NCBI RefSeq assembly: GCF_900105905.1
Contig: NZ_FNSV01000005.1
Coordinates: 2,976,001 to 3,040,000 of the forward strand
Direction of reading: 5' to 3'
Source of the DNA: Rhodococcus koreensis
GTDB taxonomy: Bacteria > Actinomycetota > Actinomycetes > Mycobacteriales > Mycobacteriaceae
Length of the DNA: 64,000 nucleotides
Position numbers and translations under genes: made by a program. Positions 36,543-45,414 of the stretch are shown here, one piece after another (the stretch's first letter is position 1; every line of letters starts with the position of its first letter). The notes under the pieces were generated by a model, which saw only the letters and a program-made list of their open reading frames with translations, did no database searches and was not told the DNA's origin.

Positions 36543-37745
36543 TCAACCGACCACATGCACGTCGACACCGTCGGCGAAACGGTACGGATGGGTGGACAGA
36601 ACGGGGCCGAGACTTTTTCGGAGACGGGAGATCTCGGCGCGCACGGCCACCACGTGGTCGCGGTCACCGAACAACGACACGCTCAGCGACGCAGCATCGA
36701 TTCCAGCGGAACCACTTTCGGTCAGCACTCGCAATATCTGCGCATGGCGCGGTGAGAGCGCCCGGGTCCAACTCGTATCGCCCCGCACCGTTGCTCGCGG
36801 GGACTCACCGAGATCGAGTTCCACTCCGATGGTCGTCGGCCTGCCTTCGCGTCGCACCAGCCAGCCGTCACCGAGCGGTTCCGGCACACACAGCCCCAAC
36901 CCGGGCACCAACAGCGGCGTGCCGGGGCACGGAGGTGACACCCGGTCGGGGGCGGCGAGCCCCCGGGCGTCGGCGACCCAGCCGTGCCGGTCCACCACGA
37001 GGGCCGGACCCGCGGTTGCCCCGAGCACCGGCGACGCATGACCGCGAAGCTTCTCCAGGTTGATCGTGTGCTCCTGCCACAATGTGGCCTCGGCCAACCG
37101 CACCGCCGTCTGCACCAGCGCCACCGTCGTCGGATGAACCGACATCGCCGAGCCACTGATGTCGACGACGCCGAGCACTTCGCCACTCCGGGGATCGTGC
37201 ACCGGAGAGCCCGTGCACGACCAGCCACGATGCGACCGTGCGTAATGCTCCGCCGAGAACAGTTGCACAGGAGAATCTTCCACCAACGCCGTCCCGATTG
37301 AGTTCGTACCCACCGAACTCTCGGACCATCGGGCCCCCTCCATGAATCCCAGGGCATCGGCGGCCTTCCGCAGGCCACGGGACCCTTCCCGCCACAGGAC
37401 CACCCCGTCGGAGTCTGCGATCACCACGATGAAATTCGCGTCCTCCGCCACCTGAGTCAACGTGCTGCGAAGCTCCGGAAGAACCGCACGCAAAGCCGTA
37501 CGCGTCCGCCGGGCTTCGACCTCGGCGCAGTCGGCCAGCACCACGTCCTCACAACTGTCGGGACTCACCCCGTCCGCTTGTAGCCGCGACCACGACCTGC
37601 CGACGATCTCGCGCGGCTGCGCCGGTGGTCGCCGACCCGACAGCACCGCGTCGTGAACTTGACTCAACAACCGTGCGTGCCGGGGAAGATCCACCCCCGA
37701 GCCGACAGCGGGAAGGCGGTGCCGAACCGAACCGGTAGTACTCAC
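36543..37745 (-). CDS. GAF-domain transcriptional regulator, AcoR-like without AAA+ domain
   Basis: About 400 residues. Residues 90-250 form the GAF-type sensor seen in AcoR/Fis-family activators (VADADGVVLWREGS-like segment, GARWSESSVGTNSIGTAL, GWSCTGSPVHDP, EVLGVVDISG). The central sigma-54 AAA+ domain (GAFTGA motif) is missing; instead the last 80 residues look like a winged helix (ALSPRHAQILRVLTESG, VRAEISRLRKSLG). It is convergent with lipA and divergent from the acetoin-reductase gene, and probably senses acetoin. GTG 37745 has a very close GGAGG; GTG 37727 is an alternative. Confidence 0.8.
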   Translation of the reverse strand: MSTTGSVRHRLPAVGSGVDLPRHARLLSQVHDAVLSGRRPPAQPREIVGRSWSRLQADGVSPDSCEDVVLADCAEVEARRTRTALRAVLPELRSTLTQVAEDANFIVVIADSDGVVLWREGSRGLRKAADALGFMEGARWSESSVGTNSIGTALVEDSPVQLFSAEHYARSHRGWSCTGSPVHDPRSGEVLGVVDISGSAMSVHPTTVALVQTAVRLAEATLWQEHTINLEKLRGHASPVLGATAGPALVVDRHGWVADARGLAAPDRVSPPCPGTPLLVPGLGLCVPEPLGDGWLVRREGRPTTIGVELDLGESPRATVRGDTSWTRALSPRHAQILRVLTESGSAGIDAASLSVSLFGDRDHVVAVRAEISRLRKSLGPVLSTHPYRFADGVDVHVVG

Positions 37746-37840
37746 ACCTCCGAGCCTACCGGGAATGTGAGCGCCGAACCAAGGCCGGGCTCGGCACATT
37801 TTCATTGGGAGAGAACGCAATCGGTTCAAAACTCGTCACA

Positions 37841-37856
37841 ATGCAATCGGCTGCAA
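37841..37856. promoter_or_regulatory. Candidate operator between regulator and acetoin reductase
   Basis: ATGCA-N6-TGCAA, nearly identical to the site upstream of acoA (30369-30384), lies 71 bases before the reductase start. A partial copy of the same half (GCAATCGG) occurs 26 bases further left at 37817-37824, suggesting a tandem arrangement. Confidence 0.6.
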
Positions 37857-37926
37857 CCCTTGAACAGTCTCGGCAGACGATGCTTGGCTCCCCTGTGAGG
37901 ACGATCACATCGGAGAGGAGCTAGGA

Positions 37927-38707
37927 ATGAGCATCGAGGGCAAAGTCGCGTTGATCACCGGCGCGGGCCAGGGCATCGGACGCGCGATCGCGTTGCGGCT
38001 GGCGTCGGACGGCGCCGACATCTCGCTCGTCGACGTCAACCCCGACCGGATCAACGCGGTGGCCGACGAGGTCCGGGCGGCGGGTTCGAAGGCCATCTCG
38101 TTGGTCGCCGACGTGACGGACCGCGATCAGGTCCGGTCCGCCGTCGACCGAACCGAGCGTGAACTGGGCGGCTTCGACATCATCGTGAACAACGCGGGCA
38201 TCGCCCAGGTCGACCCGATCGCCGACGCGACACCGGAGGACCGTGTCGCGGATCCTGGCCGTCAACGTCGAAGGTGTGCTGTGGGGCATCCAGGCCGGGG
38301 CGGCCAAGTTCCGGGCGCGGGGGCACGGCGGCAAGATCATCAACGCGTCGTCGATCGCCGGCCACGAGGGATTCGCGATGCTCGGCGTGTACTCGGCGAC
38401 GAAGTTCGCGGTCCGCGCACTCACCCAGGCCGCGGCGAAGGAGTACGCATCCGACGGCATTACCGTCAACGCCTACTGCCCCGGTGTCGTCGACACCGAC
38501 ATGTGGATCACCATCGACGAGCGCTTCTCGGCCCTCACCGGCGCGCCGAAGGGTGCGACGTTCGAGAAGTTCGTCGGCGGCATCGCCCTCGGCCGTGCAC
38601 AGACACCCGAGGACGTCGCGGCGTACGTGTCGTATCTGGCCGGACCGGACTCCGACTACATGACCGGGCAGGCCGGACTGATCGACGGCGGCCTCGTGTA
38701 CCGGTAG
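37927..38707 (+). pseudogene. Acetoin (diacetyl) reductase-like SDR, frameshifted
   Basis: Read with one correction this would be a 259-residue short-chain dehydrogenase: TGAGQGIG cofactor motif, NNAG, catalytic Ser and YSATK, and the C-terminal DGGLVYR typical of acetoin reductases/butanediol dehydrogenases. An extra C at 38241/38242 (GAGGACC-GTGTCG, where GAC-GTG is expected) shifts the frame after TPED. The second half continues cleanly in the next frame from 38243 to 38707. Either a recent mutation or a sequencing error. It has a strong ribosome-binding site and the shared acetoin palindrome upstream. Confidence 0.8.
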
Positions 38708-38812
38708 GCAGGGCGTTCCAGGCCAAGGCTGGGCGGTGGTGGTTTCGCGGGGGCAGTCGCGGGTAGACGAGGTGGTGACGCGTCAGTGAGTTCGGGATGA
38801 AAGGGGGCAGCG

Positions 38813-39046
38813 ATGAACGTCGGCGACCTCGTCGAACGCACCGCCCGGTTACGAGCCGATCTACAAACCCTCGAACACCGGATCAAGGAGTTGACCGACG
38901 AGTTCGACTTGCTCCACAGCACAGCCGACGGCGCTTCGCGTGAAGGCGTGATCGACAGCCTCAGCGACGCCCGGCTGGACCTGAGCACCGCGGACAGGCA
39001 CCTCGAGACCGCGGTGCGAAACGCCGAGAAGCTGTCGATGGCCTGA
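38813..39046 (+). CDS. Small coiled-coil protein of unknown function
   Basis: A 77-residue, Leu/Glu/Arg-rich protein with heptad-like spacing over most of its length (LVERTARLRADLQTLEHRIK, LTDEFDLLHS), predicted helical and soluble. The ATG follows AAGGGGGCAGCG. A strong terminator starts two bases after its stop codon. No family is recognised. Confidence 0.65.
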   Translation: MNVGDLVERTARLRADLQTLEHRIKELTDEFDLLHSTADGASREGVIDSLSDARLDLSTADRHLETAVRNAEKLSMA

Positions 39047-39047
39047 C

Positions 39048-39085
39048 CCCGGCACCCCGCGAGCATCTGCTCGCGGGGTGCCGGG
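39048..39085 (+). terminator. Intrinsic terminator, perfect 18-bp stem
   Basis: Left arm 39048-39065 and right arm 39068-39085 pair perfectly around a two-base centre. It follows the small coiled-coil gene immediately and may act in both directions, since katG ends at 39129 on the other strand. Confidence 0.82.
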
Positions 39086-39094
39086 TCAGGTGAC

Positions 39095-39121
39095 GGTTGG
39101 CCGGCCCGAAGCCGACCAACC
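39095..39121 (-). terminator. Hairpin after katG
   Basis: Arms GGTTGGCCGG and CCGACCAACC (one mismatch) around seven bases lie eight bases beyond the katG stop. Likely the katG terminator, placed back to back with the stronger hairpin at 39048-39085. Confidence 0.6.
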
Positions 39122-39128
39122 ACCGTGA

Positions 39129-41357
39129 TCAGTCGAGGTCGAACCGGTCGAGGTTCATCACCTTGTCCCACGCGGAAACGAAGTCCTGCACGAACTTCTG
39201 CTGCGCGTCGTCGGTCGCGTAGACCTCGGCGAGGGCACGCAGTTGCGAGTTCGAACCGAACACGAGATCGACGGCTGTGGCTGTCCACTTGGCGTCGCCC
39301 GTGACGCGGTCGCTGCCCTCGTAGACGTTCTCGGCGGAGGCTGCTCCCTTCCACACCGTCCCCATGTCGAGGAGGTTGACGAAGAAGTCGTTCGTCAGCA
39401 CCTCGGGCCGGTCGGTGAAGACGCCGTGCGCCGTCTGCCCGAAGTTGGCGTTCAGCGCACGGAGGCCGCCGATCAGGACCGTCAACTCCGGGGCGGTCAG
39501 GTTCAGCATGTAGGCCCGCTCGACCAGAAGTGCCTCGGCAGGCAACTTCTCTCCCGGCCGGAGGTAGTTGCGGAACCCGTCGGCCCTCGGTTCGAGCACC
39601 GCGAACGACTCGACGTCGGTCTGCTCCTGCGACGCGTCGGTGCGCCCCGGCGTGAACGGAACCGTGATGTCGTGCCCGGCGTCTTTCGCTGCCTTCTCGA
39701 CCGCCGCGGCACCGGCCAGAACGATCAGATCCGCGAGCGAGACCGTCACACCGCCGGACTGCGACGAGTTGAAGTCCTGCTGGATCTGTTCGAGGGTCTG
39801 CAGAACCTTGGACAGCTCGGCCGGGCTGTTGATCTCCCAATCCTTCTGCGGCGCAAGACGGATCCGCGCCCCGTTGGCGCCGCCCCGCATGTCGGTGCCA
39901 CGGAACGTGGCTGCCGACGCCCAGGCCGTGGACACCAGCTGGGAGATGGACAGCCCCGAGTCGAGGATCTTGCCCTTCAGGGCGGCGATCTCGCTGTCCC
40001 CGATCAACTGGTGATCGACAGCGGGGACCGGGTCCTGCCACAGCTGGGCCTCCGGGACCCACGGGCCGAGGTAGCGCGTGACCGGTCCCATGTCGCGGTG
40101 CAGCAGCTTGTACCACGCCTTGGCGAACGCGTCGGCGAACTCCTCCGGGTGGTCGAGCCAGCGCCGGGTGATCTTCTCGTACGCCGGGTCGATGCGCAGC
40201 GAGAGGTCCGTGGTCAGCATCGTGGGGGCGCGTCCCGCCGACGAATCGAAGGGGTCGGGAATCGTGCCCGCGCCCGCGCCGTCCTTCGCGGTCCACTGCC
40301 AGGCACCGGCGGGGCTCTTGGTCAGCTCCCACTCGTAGCCGTACAGGACCTCGAGGAAGCTGTTGTCCCACTTCGTCGGTGTAGGAGTCCACACGACCTC
40401 GAGACCGCTGGTGATCGCGTCCTTGCCGACGCCGGTGCCGTAGGCACTCTTCCAGCCCAGGCCCTGCTGCTCGATCGGGGCGGCTTCCGGCTCCGGACCG
40501 ACCAGGTCGGCGTCGCCTGCACCGTGGGTCTTGCCGAACGTGTGGCCGCCGGCGATCAGCGCGGCGGTCTCCTCGTCGTTCATCGCCATGCGGGCGAACG
40601 TCTCCCGGATGTCGCGGGCGGCGGCGAGGGGATCGGGCTGGCCGTTGGGACCCTCCGGGTTCACGTAGATGAGACCCATCTGCACGGCCCCGAGCGGACC
40701 CGAGAGGTCACGATCACCGCTGTAGCGTTCGTCGCCCAGCCAGGTGTCCTCGGGACCCCAGTAGATCTCCTCGGGCTCCCAGATGTCGTCGCGTCCGAAT
40801 CCGAACCCGAAGGTCTTGAATCCCATCGACTCCAGGGCGCAGTTGCCGGCGAAGACGAGGAGGTCGGACCACGAAATCTGCTTGCCGTACTTCTGTTTCA
40901 CGGGCCAGAGCAACCGGCGGGCCTTGTCGAGGCTCGCGTTGTCGGGCCAGCTGTTGAGGGGCGCGAAACGCTGGGCGCCCTGACCGCCGCCGCCGCGGCC
41001 GTCGGCGATGCGGTACGTGCCTGCGGCGTGCCAGCTCATCCGGATGAAGAGGCCGCCGTAGTGGCCGAAGTCGGCAGGCCACCAGTCCTGCGAATCCGTC
41101 ATCAGATCGATGACGTCGCGCTTGAGTGCTTCGACGTCGAGCTTCGCGAACTCCGCTGCGTAGTCGAAGTTCTCACCCATCGGGTTGGACTTGGACGAAT
41201 GGGCGTGCAGGACCGACAACTCCGGCTGGTTCGGCCACCAGTCGCGGTTCGTCCTCGGGCGGTGCGCCGTCGGAGTGGGGGACGGGATTGCGGGGTTTTC
41301 ACTTTCACTGGTGCTCTGAGTGTTTCCCTCGTGAGCGACCGGGCAGCTATCGGACAC
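39129..41357 (-). CDS. katG: Catalase-peroxidase
   Basis: A 742-residue KatG with all key residues: distal Arg-Trp-His in FIRMSWHAAGTYR, the Tyr of the Met-Tyr-Trp adduct in LIYVNPEG, the Met in FARMAMNDE and the proximal heme His in IAGGHTFGKTHGAG; the duplicated, heme-free C-terminal domain is present. It destroys hydrogen peroxide in the cytoplasm. GTG 41357 (VSDSCPVAHEG) is chosen because GGAAGGA is five to six bases upstream; the frame could start at TTG 41381. It lies 37 bases after furA and is probably co-transcribed. Confidence 0.93.
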   Translation of the reverse strand: MSDSCPVAHEGNTQSTSESENPAIPSPTPTAHRPRTNRDWWPNQPELSVLHAHSSKSNPMGENFDYAAEFAKLDVEALKRDVIDLMTDSQDWWPADFGHYGGLFIRMSWHAAGTYRIADGRGGGGQGAQRFAPLNSWPDNASLDKARRLLWPVKQKYGKQISWSDLLVFAGNCALESMGFKTFGFGFGRDDIWEPEEIYWGPEDTWLGDERYSGDRDLSGPLGAVQMGLIYVNPEGPNGQPDPLAAARDIRETFARMAMNDEETAALIAGGHTFGKTHGAGDADLVGPEPEAAPIEQQGLGWKSAYGTGVGKDAITSGLEVVWTPTPTKWDNSFLEVLYGYEWELTKSPAGAWQWTAKDGAGAGTIPDPFDSSAGRAPTMLTTDLSLRIDPAYEKITRRWLDHPEEFADAFAKAWYKLLHRDMGPVTRYLGPWVPEAQLWQDPVPAVDHQLIGDSEIAALKGKILDSGLSISQLVSTAWASAATFRGTDMRGGANGARIRLAPQKDWEINSPAELSKVLQTLEQIQQDFNSSQSGGVTVSLADLIVLAGAAAVEKAAKDAGHDITVPFTPGRTDASQEQTDVESFAVLEPRADGFRNYLRPGEKLPAEALLVERAYMLNLTAPELTVLIGGLRALNANFGQTAHGVFTDRPEVLTNDFFVNLLDMGTVWKGAASAENVYEGSDRVTGDAKWTATAVDLVFGSNSQLRALAEVYATDDAQQKFVQDFVSAWDKVMNLDRFDLD

Positions 41358-41394
41358 AACATTCCTTCCGGGAGAGACCAATTTGGGCTGTTGG

Positions 41395-41838
41395 TCAGGG
41401 TTTCGATCGAGAAGTCTGTGTTGCCGAGCAGTCGGGGCACAGACCCCAGTAGATGACCTCGGCCTCCTCGACGAGGAAACCGTTGTCGTCGGACGCGGTC
41501 AGGCAGGGCGCCTCGCCGACGGCGCAGTCGACGTCCGCGATGGCCCCACACGACCGGCAGATCACGTGGTGGTGATTGTCTCCGACCCGCGACTCGTAAC
41601 GAGCCACGGAGCCGGCCGGCTGTATCCGGCGCACCAATCCCACCGCGGTCACTGCGTGCAGCACGTCGTACACGGCCTGCCGGGACACCCCGTCCAGAAC
41701 CGTCCGCACAGCTCCGAAAATCGTCTCCGTATCGGCGTGCGGACGTGCGTGCACCGCCTCCAACACCGCGACCCGCGGGCGGGTCACGCGAAGCTCAGCC
41801 CCGCGCAGTAGCGCTGCGTAATCCGGCATCGACGGCAC
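41395..41838 (-). CDS. furA: FurA, Fur-family regulator of katG
   Basis: The 147-residue protein (from GTG 41838) has the winged helix (RVTRPRVAVLEAVHARPHAD, GVSRQAVYDVLHAV) and the metal-binding C-terminal domain with NHHHVICRSCG and a second CPDC pair. Its place just before katG matches the mycobacterial furA-katG pair, where FurA represses both genes under reducing, iron-replete conditions. No ribosome-binding site is seen before the GTG, consistent with a leaderless message. ATG 41829 is an alternative start. Confidence 0.9.
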   Translation of the reverse strand: MPSMPDYAALLRGAELRVTRPRVAVLEAVHARPHADTETIFGAVRTVLDGVSRQAVYDVLHAVTAVGLVRRIQPAGSVARYESRVGDNHHHVICRSCGAIADVDCAVGEAPCLTASDDNGFLVEEAEVIYWGLCPDCSATQTSRSKP

Positions 41839-41844
41839 CCACTC

Positions 41845-41874
41845 ACTATGGACTACTTTTCTGGACTCAGTAAA
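41845..41874 (-). promoter_or_regulatory. Candidate leaderless furA promoter
   Basis: On the minus strand TTTACT (41874-41869) and CATAGT (41850-41845) are 18 bases apart, and the GTG of furA lies seven bases after the second box, so transcription would begin at or next to the start codon. The A/T-rich spacer contains CCAGAAAAG, similar in character to mycobacterial FurA operator DNA. Confidence 0.5.
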
Positions 41875-42066
41875 GAGTTTGCGGAAACAATTTGCCGTGA
41901 CTTCCACTTACATACACATGATGGTCGGTGGCCGGAGAGGCACCGACAGCCTGTCAAGGAAGCTCGAGGGCGATCATTCCCGTGCGTCGACTGTGCCTGC
42001 GCGCGACTGTCCACTCGCGACGCTTCGATGCGGAATGGCCACAACGTGACTGGCGGGGTCGACCCC

Positions 42067-42222
42067 TCAGTACCAGTACTTACGTCCGCCCACCTTGCGG
42101 CCCAGCAGCCCGAGGAGCAGAAGGAGAAGGCCGACGGCGCCGACTATGAGGCCCGCGATCCACAAGGACGAGATCTTGACGACCAAGCCGACGACGATGA
42201 GCACCACACCGATTGCGATCAT
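42067..42222 (-). CDS. Small membrane protein, DUF6131-like
   Basis: A 51-residue protein starting MIAIGVVLIVVGLVVKIS with two hydrophobic segments and a Gly/Arg-rich tail LGRKVGGRKYWY. It resembles the short two-helix membrane proteins common in actinobacteria (DUF6131-like), often linked to stress regulons. AGAGGA precedes the ATG at suitable spacing. It stands alone between furA and the two-component genes. Confidence 0.7.
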   Translation of the reverse strand: MIAIGVVLIVVGLVVKISSLWIAGLIVGAVGLLLLLLGLLGRKVGGRKYWY

Positions 42223-42309
42223 GGCCAATTCCTCTGTGAGAGTGGCTCGGGCTTTTATGCGAATCCTAGGCGCAGGAAGCCGTCGGCGTCAGGGAACCGC
42301 AGCGGCTGA

Positions 42310-43005
42310 TCACCCCGCCGGCCCTCGGTCCGGACCGGTGTCGCCCGGCGAGACGATGCCGTGATCGAACGCGTACACGATGGCGGCCGCGCGATCGCGG
42401 AGATCGAGTTTGAGGAAGATGTGCCCGACGTGACTCTTCACGGTCACGCCCGAGATGCCCAGCTCACGACCGATCTCGCCGTTGCTGTGGCCGCGCCCGA
42501 TCAGCGCGAGCACGTCGAGTTCCCGCGCGGTCAACTCGGTGAGGCGGTTGCCGTCCCCGTCGGACGACGGCGCGACGGTGCGGTACGTGGCGAGAACCCG
42601 TCCGGTCACGGCCGGGTCGAGGCAGGCGCCGCCCTCGGCGACGGTGCGCACGGCGCGAATCAGATCCTCCGCCGGCGAATCCTTCAGGATGAACCCCGCC
42701 GCACCCGCGCGCAGCGATCCGGACAGCAGATCGTCGTCGTCGAACGTGGTGAGCACCAGCACCGGCGGCGGCTGCGCGGCCGACCGGAGGTCGCGGGTGG
42801 CCCGGATGCCGTCGACCTTCTTCATCCGCAGGTCCATGAGCACGACGTCCGGGGTGTGCTCCGCGACCGCGTCCGGCACCTCCGAGCCGTCGGCGCATTC
42901 GCCGACGATCACGAAGCCGTCCTTGCGCCGAAGGATCCGGCGCAGCCCCGACCGCACCAGTTCCTGGTCGTCGACCAGCAGCACCCTGATCTCCGGGCCC
43001 GTCAC
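42310..43005 (-). CDS. NarL/LuxR-family response regulator
   Basis: The 231-residue protein has a receiver domain (residues 1-125) with the phosphorylatable Asp58 in VVLMDLR, conserved Thr in LTTFDD and Lys in FILKDSPAE, and a C-terminal LuxR helix-turn-helix (LTARELDVLALIGRGHSNGE, VTVKSHVGHIF). GTG 43005 overlaps the histidine-kinase stop in GTGA, so the pair is coupled and should work together. The target genes are unknown. Confidence 0.9.
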   Translation of the reverse strand: MTGPEIRVLLVDDQELVRSGLRRILRRKDGFVIVGECADGSEVPDAVAEHTPDVVLMDLRMKKVDGIRATRDLRSAAQPPPVLVLTTFDDDDLLSGSLRAGAAGFILKDSPAEDLIRAVRTVAEGGACLDPAVTGRVLATYRTVAPSSDGDGNRLTELTARELDVLALIGRGHSNGEIGRELGISGVTVKSHVGHIFLKLDLRDRAAAIVYAFDHGIVSPGDTGPDRGPAG

Positions 43006-44144
43006 GACAGTCCCGGAATGTGACGGAGGATCGCCGGCCGGCACGAGTCGCGGGGCAGCGGGACCGCGGCGCGCACCGACCACCGCCTGCCGTCCGGGCC
43101 GGCGCGGAGCGTGCCACCGAGCAACGCGGCGCGCTCGCGCATACCCCGCAGCCCGGAACCGCGCGAGTTGTCCGGTGCCGACACCCGGCCCCGGATCGGG
43201 TTGCGAATCTCCAGGGACACACGTTCCGGCTCGATCGTGAGCCGCACGTCGGCGCCGACGCCGGGCGCATGTTTGGCGACGTTCGCCAGCGACTCCTGTG
43301 TGATGCGGTACAGGCCGAGACCGACTGTCCCGGTCACCGCGGAGAGGTCTCCGTGCAGGTCGAAGTCCACCGGGAGGCCCGCGCGGCGGAAGTCGTCGAT
43401 CAGATCGGGAAGATCCGCGACCCCGGGTTCCGGGCGGGTACCTGCCGGGCCCGCGTCGAGCAACCCGACGGTGCGGCGGATGTCGGCCATCGCCTGCCGC
43501 CCGAGCCGCTCGGCGTCGGAGAGCGCATCCACGGCGTCGTCGATGTCGCGGTCCTGCTCGAGCGCGCGGCGGGCCGCGGTCAGATGCAGCAGCGTGATGC
43601 TCAGCGAGTGGGCGATGACGTCGTGCACCTCGCGGGCGATCCGCTGGCGCTCTCGGGTGGCGGCCTGCTCCGACTGGATCGCCTTCGACGCGCGCTCCTG
43701 ATGCAGGAGACGCAACTGGGTGAGCATCAGATACCCGAACGCCCACCCCAGCACGACGCCGGCGAGGGCGTAGGGCGCGCCGTCGAGTCGCCCCGCCACG
43801 GCGAACACCGACAGGACCGCCATCGAGCTGAACAGGGTGGCGAGACCGACCCCCAGCGACGCCGTTGCCGCGACCTCGCCGGTCAGGATCACCAGGATGA
43901 GCGGGGCGAAGTCGAACGCGGTGTCGGGTTGCTGCAGGAGCAACAGAGTGGCCGCCGCGATGACGACGACGGCCAGGTACGGCCGGGGAAGCACCACCCC
44001 CGGTCGGATCATGTCTCCCGCAACGGGGGTCACCGCGGCGACCAGGCCGCACAGCAGCACCCACCCCGGCGGCACGAAGCCGTCGCGTTGCGCGACAGCG
44101 GCACCGGCGATGGCGACGACGGCGATGTGCGCGAACACCGGCAC
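43002..44144 (-). CDS. Sensor histidine kinase (HisKA_3 type)
   Basis: A 380-residue kinase with four to five N-terminal membrane segments (residues 1-145), a HisKA_3 dimerisation domain with His174 in IAREVHDVIAHSLS, and an ATPase domain (QESLANVAKHA, GSGLRGMRERAALLGG). It phosphorylates the response regulator encoded next to it. There is no large extracellular loop, so the signal is probably sensed in or at the membrane. The solitary TnpB element lies about 100 bases upstream, close to its promoter. Confidence 0.88.
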   Translation of the reverse strand: MPVFAHIAVVAIAGAAVAQRDGFVPPGWVLLCGLVAAVTPVAGDMIRPGVVLPRPYLAVVVIAAATLLLLQQPDTAFDFAPLILVILTGEVAATASLGVGLATLFSSMAVLSVFAVAGRLDGAPYALAGVVLGWAFGYLMLTQLRLLHQERASKAIQSEQAATRERQRIAREVHDVIAHSLSITLLHLTAARRALEQDRDIDDAVDALSDAERLGRQAMADIRRTVGLLDAGPAGTRPEPGVADLPDLIDDFRRAGLPVDFDLHGDLSAVTGTVGLGLYRITQESLANVAKHAPGVGADVRLTIEPERVSLEIRNPIRGRVSAPDNSRGSGLRGMRERAALLGGTLRAGPDGRRWSVRAAVPLPRDSCRPAILRHIPGLS

Positions 44145-44260
44145 GGCGAAACCGCCTCCGCGGATCCGTAGCGTTGCGGGCTTGACGTCCTCTCGGCCGT
44201 GAACGACCGAGAATCCCCTCCAGACTCGCGCCCCGAGGTTCCTGTTTCACCGACAGTCGC

Positions 44261-44285
44261 CGCCCCACACGTTATGTGCGGGGCG
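44261..44285 (-). repeat. Hairpin at the tnpB 3' end
   Basis: Ten-base arms CGCCCCACAC and GTGCGGGGCG (one G-T pair on the RNA) enclose GTTAT and overlap the tnpB stop codon. In IS200/IS605 elements such end hairpins serve transposition, and the guide RNA of TnpB is taken from this end. Confidence 0.5.
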
Positions 44286-45414
44286 GTCTCACACCGTCTC
44301 CGCAGGCTGCCACCGTCAGTCCGACGGCCAAAATGTTCCTTGCCGCGTTCACATCCCGATCATGGACGACGCCGCACCGGCACGCCCACTCCCGCACGTC
44401 CAGCGGCATCGTCGACGCGACCTCCCCGCACACCGAGCAGGTCTTCGACGACGGACAGAACCGATCGACCGCCACCACCCGCCGCCCGTACCAGTCGGCC
44501 TTGTACTCGAGCATGGACCGGAACTCGGACCACCCCGCATCCGAGATCGCCCGAGACAACGACCGATTCTTGACCATGTTCCGCACACTCAGATCCTCGA
44601 CGGCGATCACTTGGTTTTCGCGCACCAGCCGAGTGGAGAGTGTGTGCAGATAATCGCGCCGCCGATCGGCGATCCGACCATGAATCTTCGCGACCTTCAA
44701 TCGGGCCTTGGCCCGGTTCCGGGATCCCTTCTCCTTCCTGGCGAGTGCTCGTTGCGCCTTCGCCAACCGCGCACGATCCGTGCGCTCGTGGCGCGGGTTG
44801 GCGATCTTCTCCCCCGTCGACAGCGTGTAGAGGCTGGTGATCCCGGCATCGAGCCCGACCACCCGATCGATCGGCTCGAGTTCGGTGATCGTGTCCTCGA
44901 CGAGAATCGAAATGTGGTACTGACCACGAGCATTGCGCGACACCGTCACCTGCGACGGTGTCACCCCCTGCGGTAGCGGCCTCGACCACCGAATATCCAG
45001 CGGTTCGGACTGCTTGGCCAACCGGACCTGCCCACTCCGGTAGGTGAAGCAGTTCGAGAAGTAGGTCGCCGAATCCTTCGACTGCCCCTTCTTCTTGAAC
45101 TTCGGGTAGCCGGCCCGCTTGCGCCAGAACCTCTCGAACGCACCCTGCAACTGCCGCAGCGACTCCTGCAACGGCCCCTTCGACGGCTCCGACAACCACT
45201 CCGTCTCGGCATCACGCTTCCACCCGGTGAGCATCTTCGAGGTGTCCGCGTAGGTGACCCGTCGCTGCTCCTGCGACCACGCCCGCGTCCGCTCGGCCAA
45301 CGCCCGGTTGTAGACATACCGGGTGCACCCGAACGTCCGAGCAAGCTGTTCCGCCTGCACCGCAGTCGGATAGAAACGATACTTGAACGCCCGCTTCACC
45401 ATCTTCCCCGCCAT
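44272..45414 (-). CDS. tnpB: TnpB RNA-guided nuclease, intact
   Basis: The 380-residue protein has the usual TnpB size. The N-terminal helix-turn-helix-like motif (FKYRFYPTAVQAEQLARTFG), RuvC residues Asp189 in VVGLDAG, Glu273 in VIAVEDLS and Asp354 in HDRDVNAARN, and the zinc ribbon cysteines CSVC (326/329) and CRC (345/347) are all present. The ATG at 45414 marks the conserved start; GTG 45444 would add ten residues from non-coding element sequence. It should need an external TnpA for movement, but could cut DNA on its own. Confidence 0.85.
   Translation of the reverse strand: MAGKMVKRAFKYRFYPTAVQAEQLARTFGCTRYVYNRALAERTRAWSQEQRRVTYADTSKMLTGWKRDAETEWLSEPSKGPLQESLRQLQGAFERFWRKRAGYPKFKKKGQSKDSATYFSNCFTYRSGQVRLAKQSEPLDIRWSRPLPQGVTPSQVTVSRNARGQYHISILVEDTITELEPIDRVVGLDAGITSLYTLSTGEKIANPRHERTDRARLAKAQRALARKEKGSRNRAKARLKVAKIHGRIADRRRDYLHTLSTRLVRENQVIAVEDLSVRNMVKNRSLSRAISDAGWSEFRSMLEYKADWYGRRVVAVDRFCPSSKTCSVCGEVASTMPLDVREWACRCGVVHDRDVNAARNILAVGLTVAACGDGVRPPRT

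Noticed and set aside
39129..41456. A 737-codon plus-strand frame opposite katG
   Set aside because: Shadow of katG; the minus strand carries every catalase-peroxidase motif.
42310..44268. A 652-codon frame that would fuse the histidine kinase region to the response regulator
   Set aside because: Only the response-regulator part is real; the upstream half is an out-of-frame shadow of the kinase gene, which has its own clear frame and GTGA overlap.
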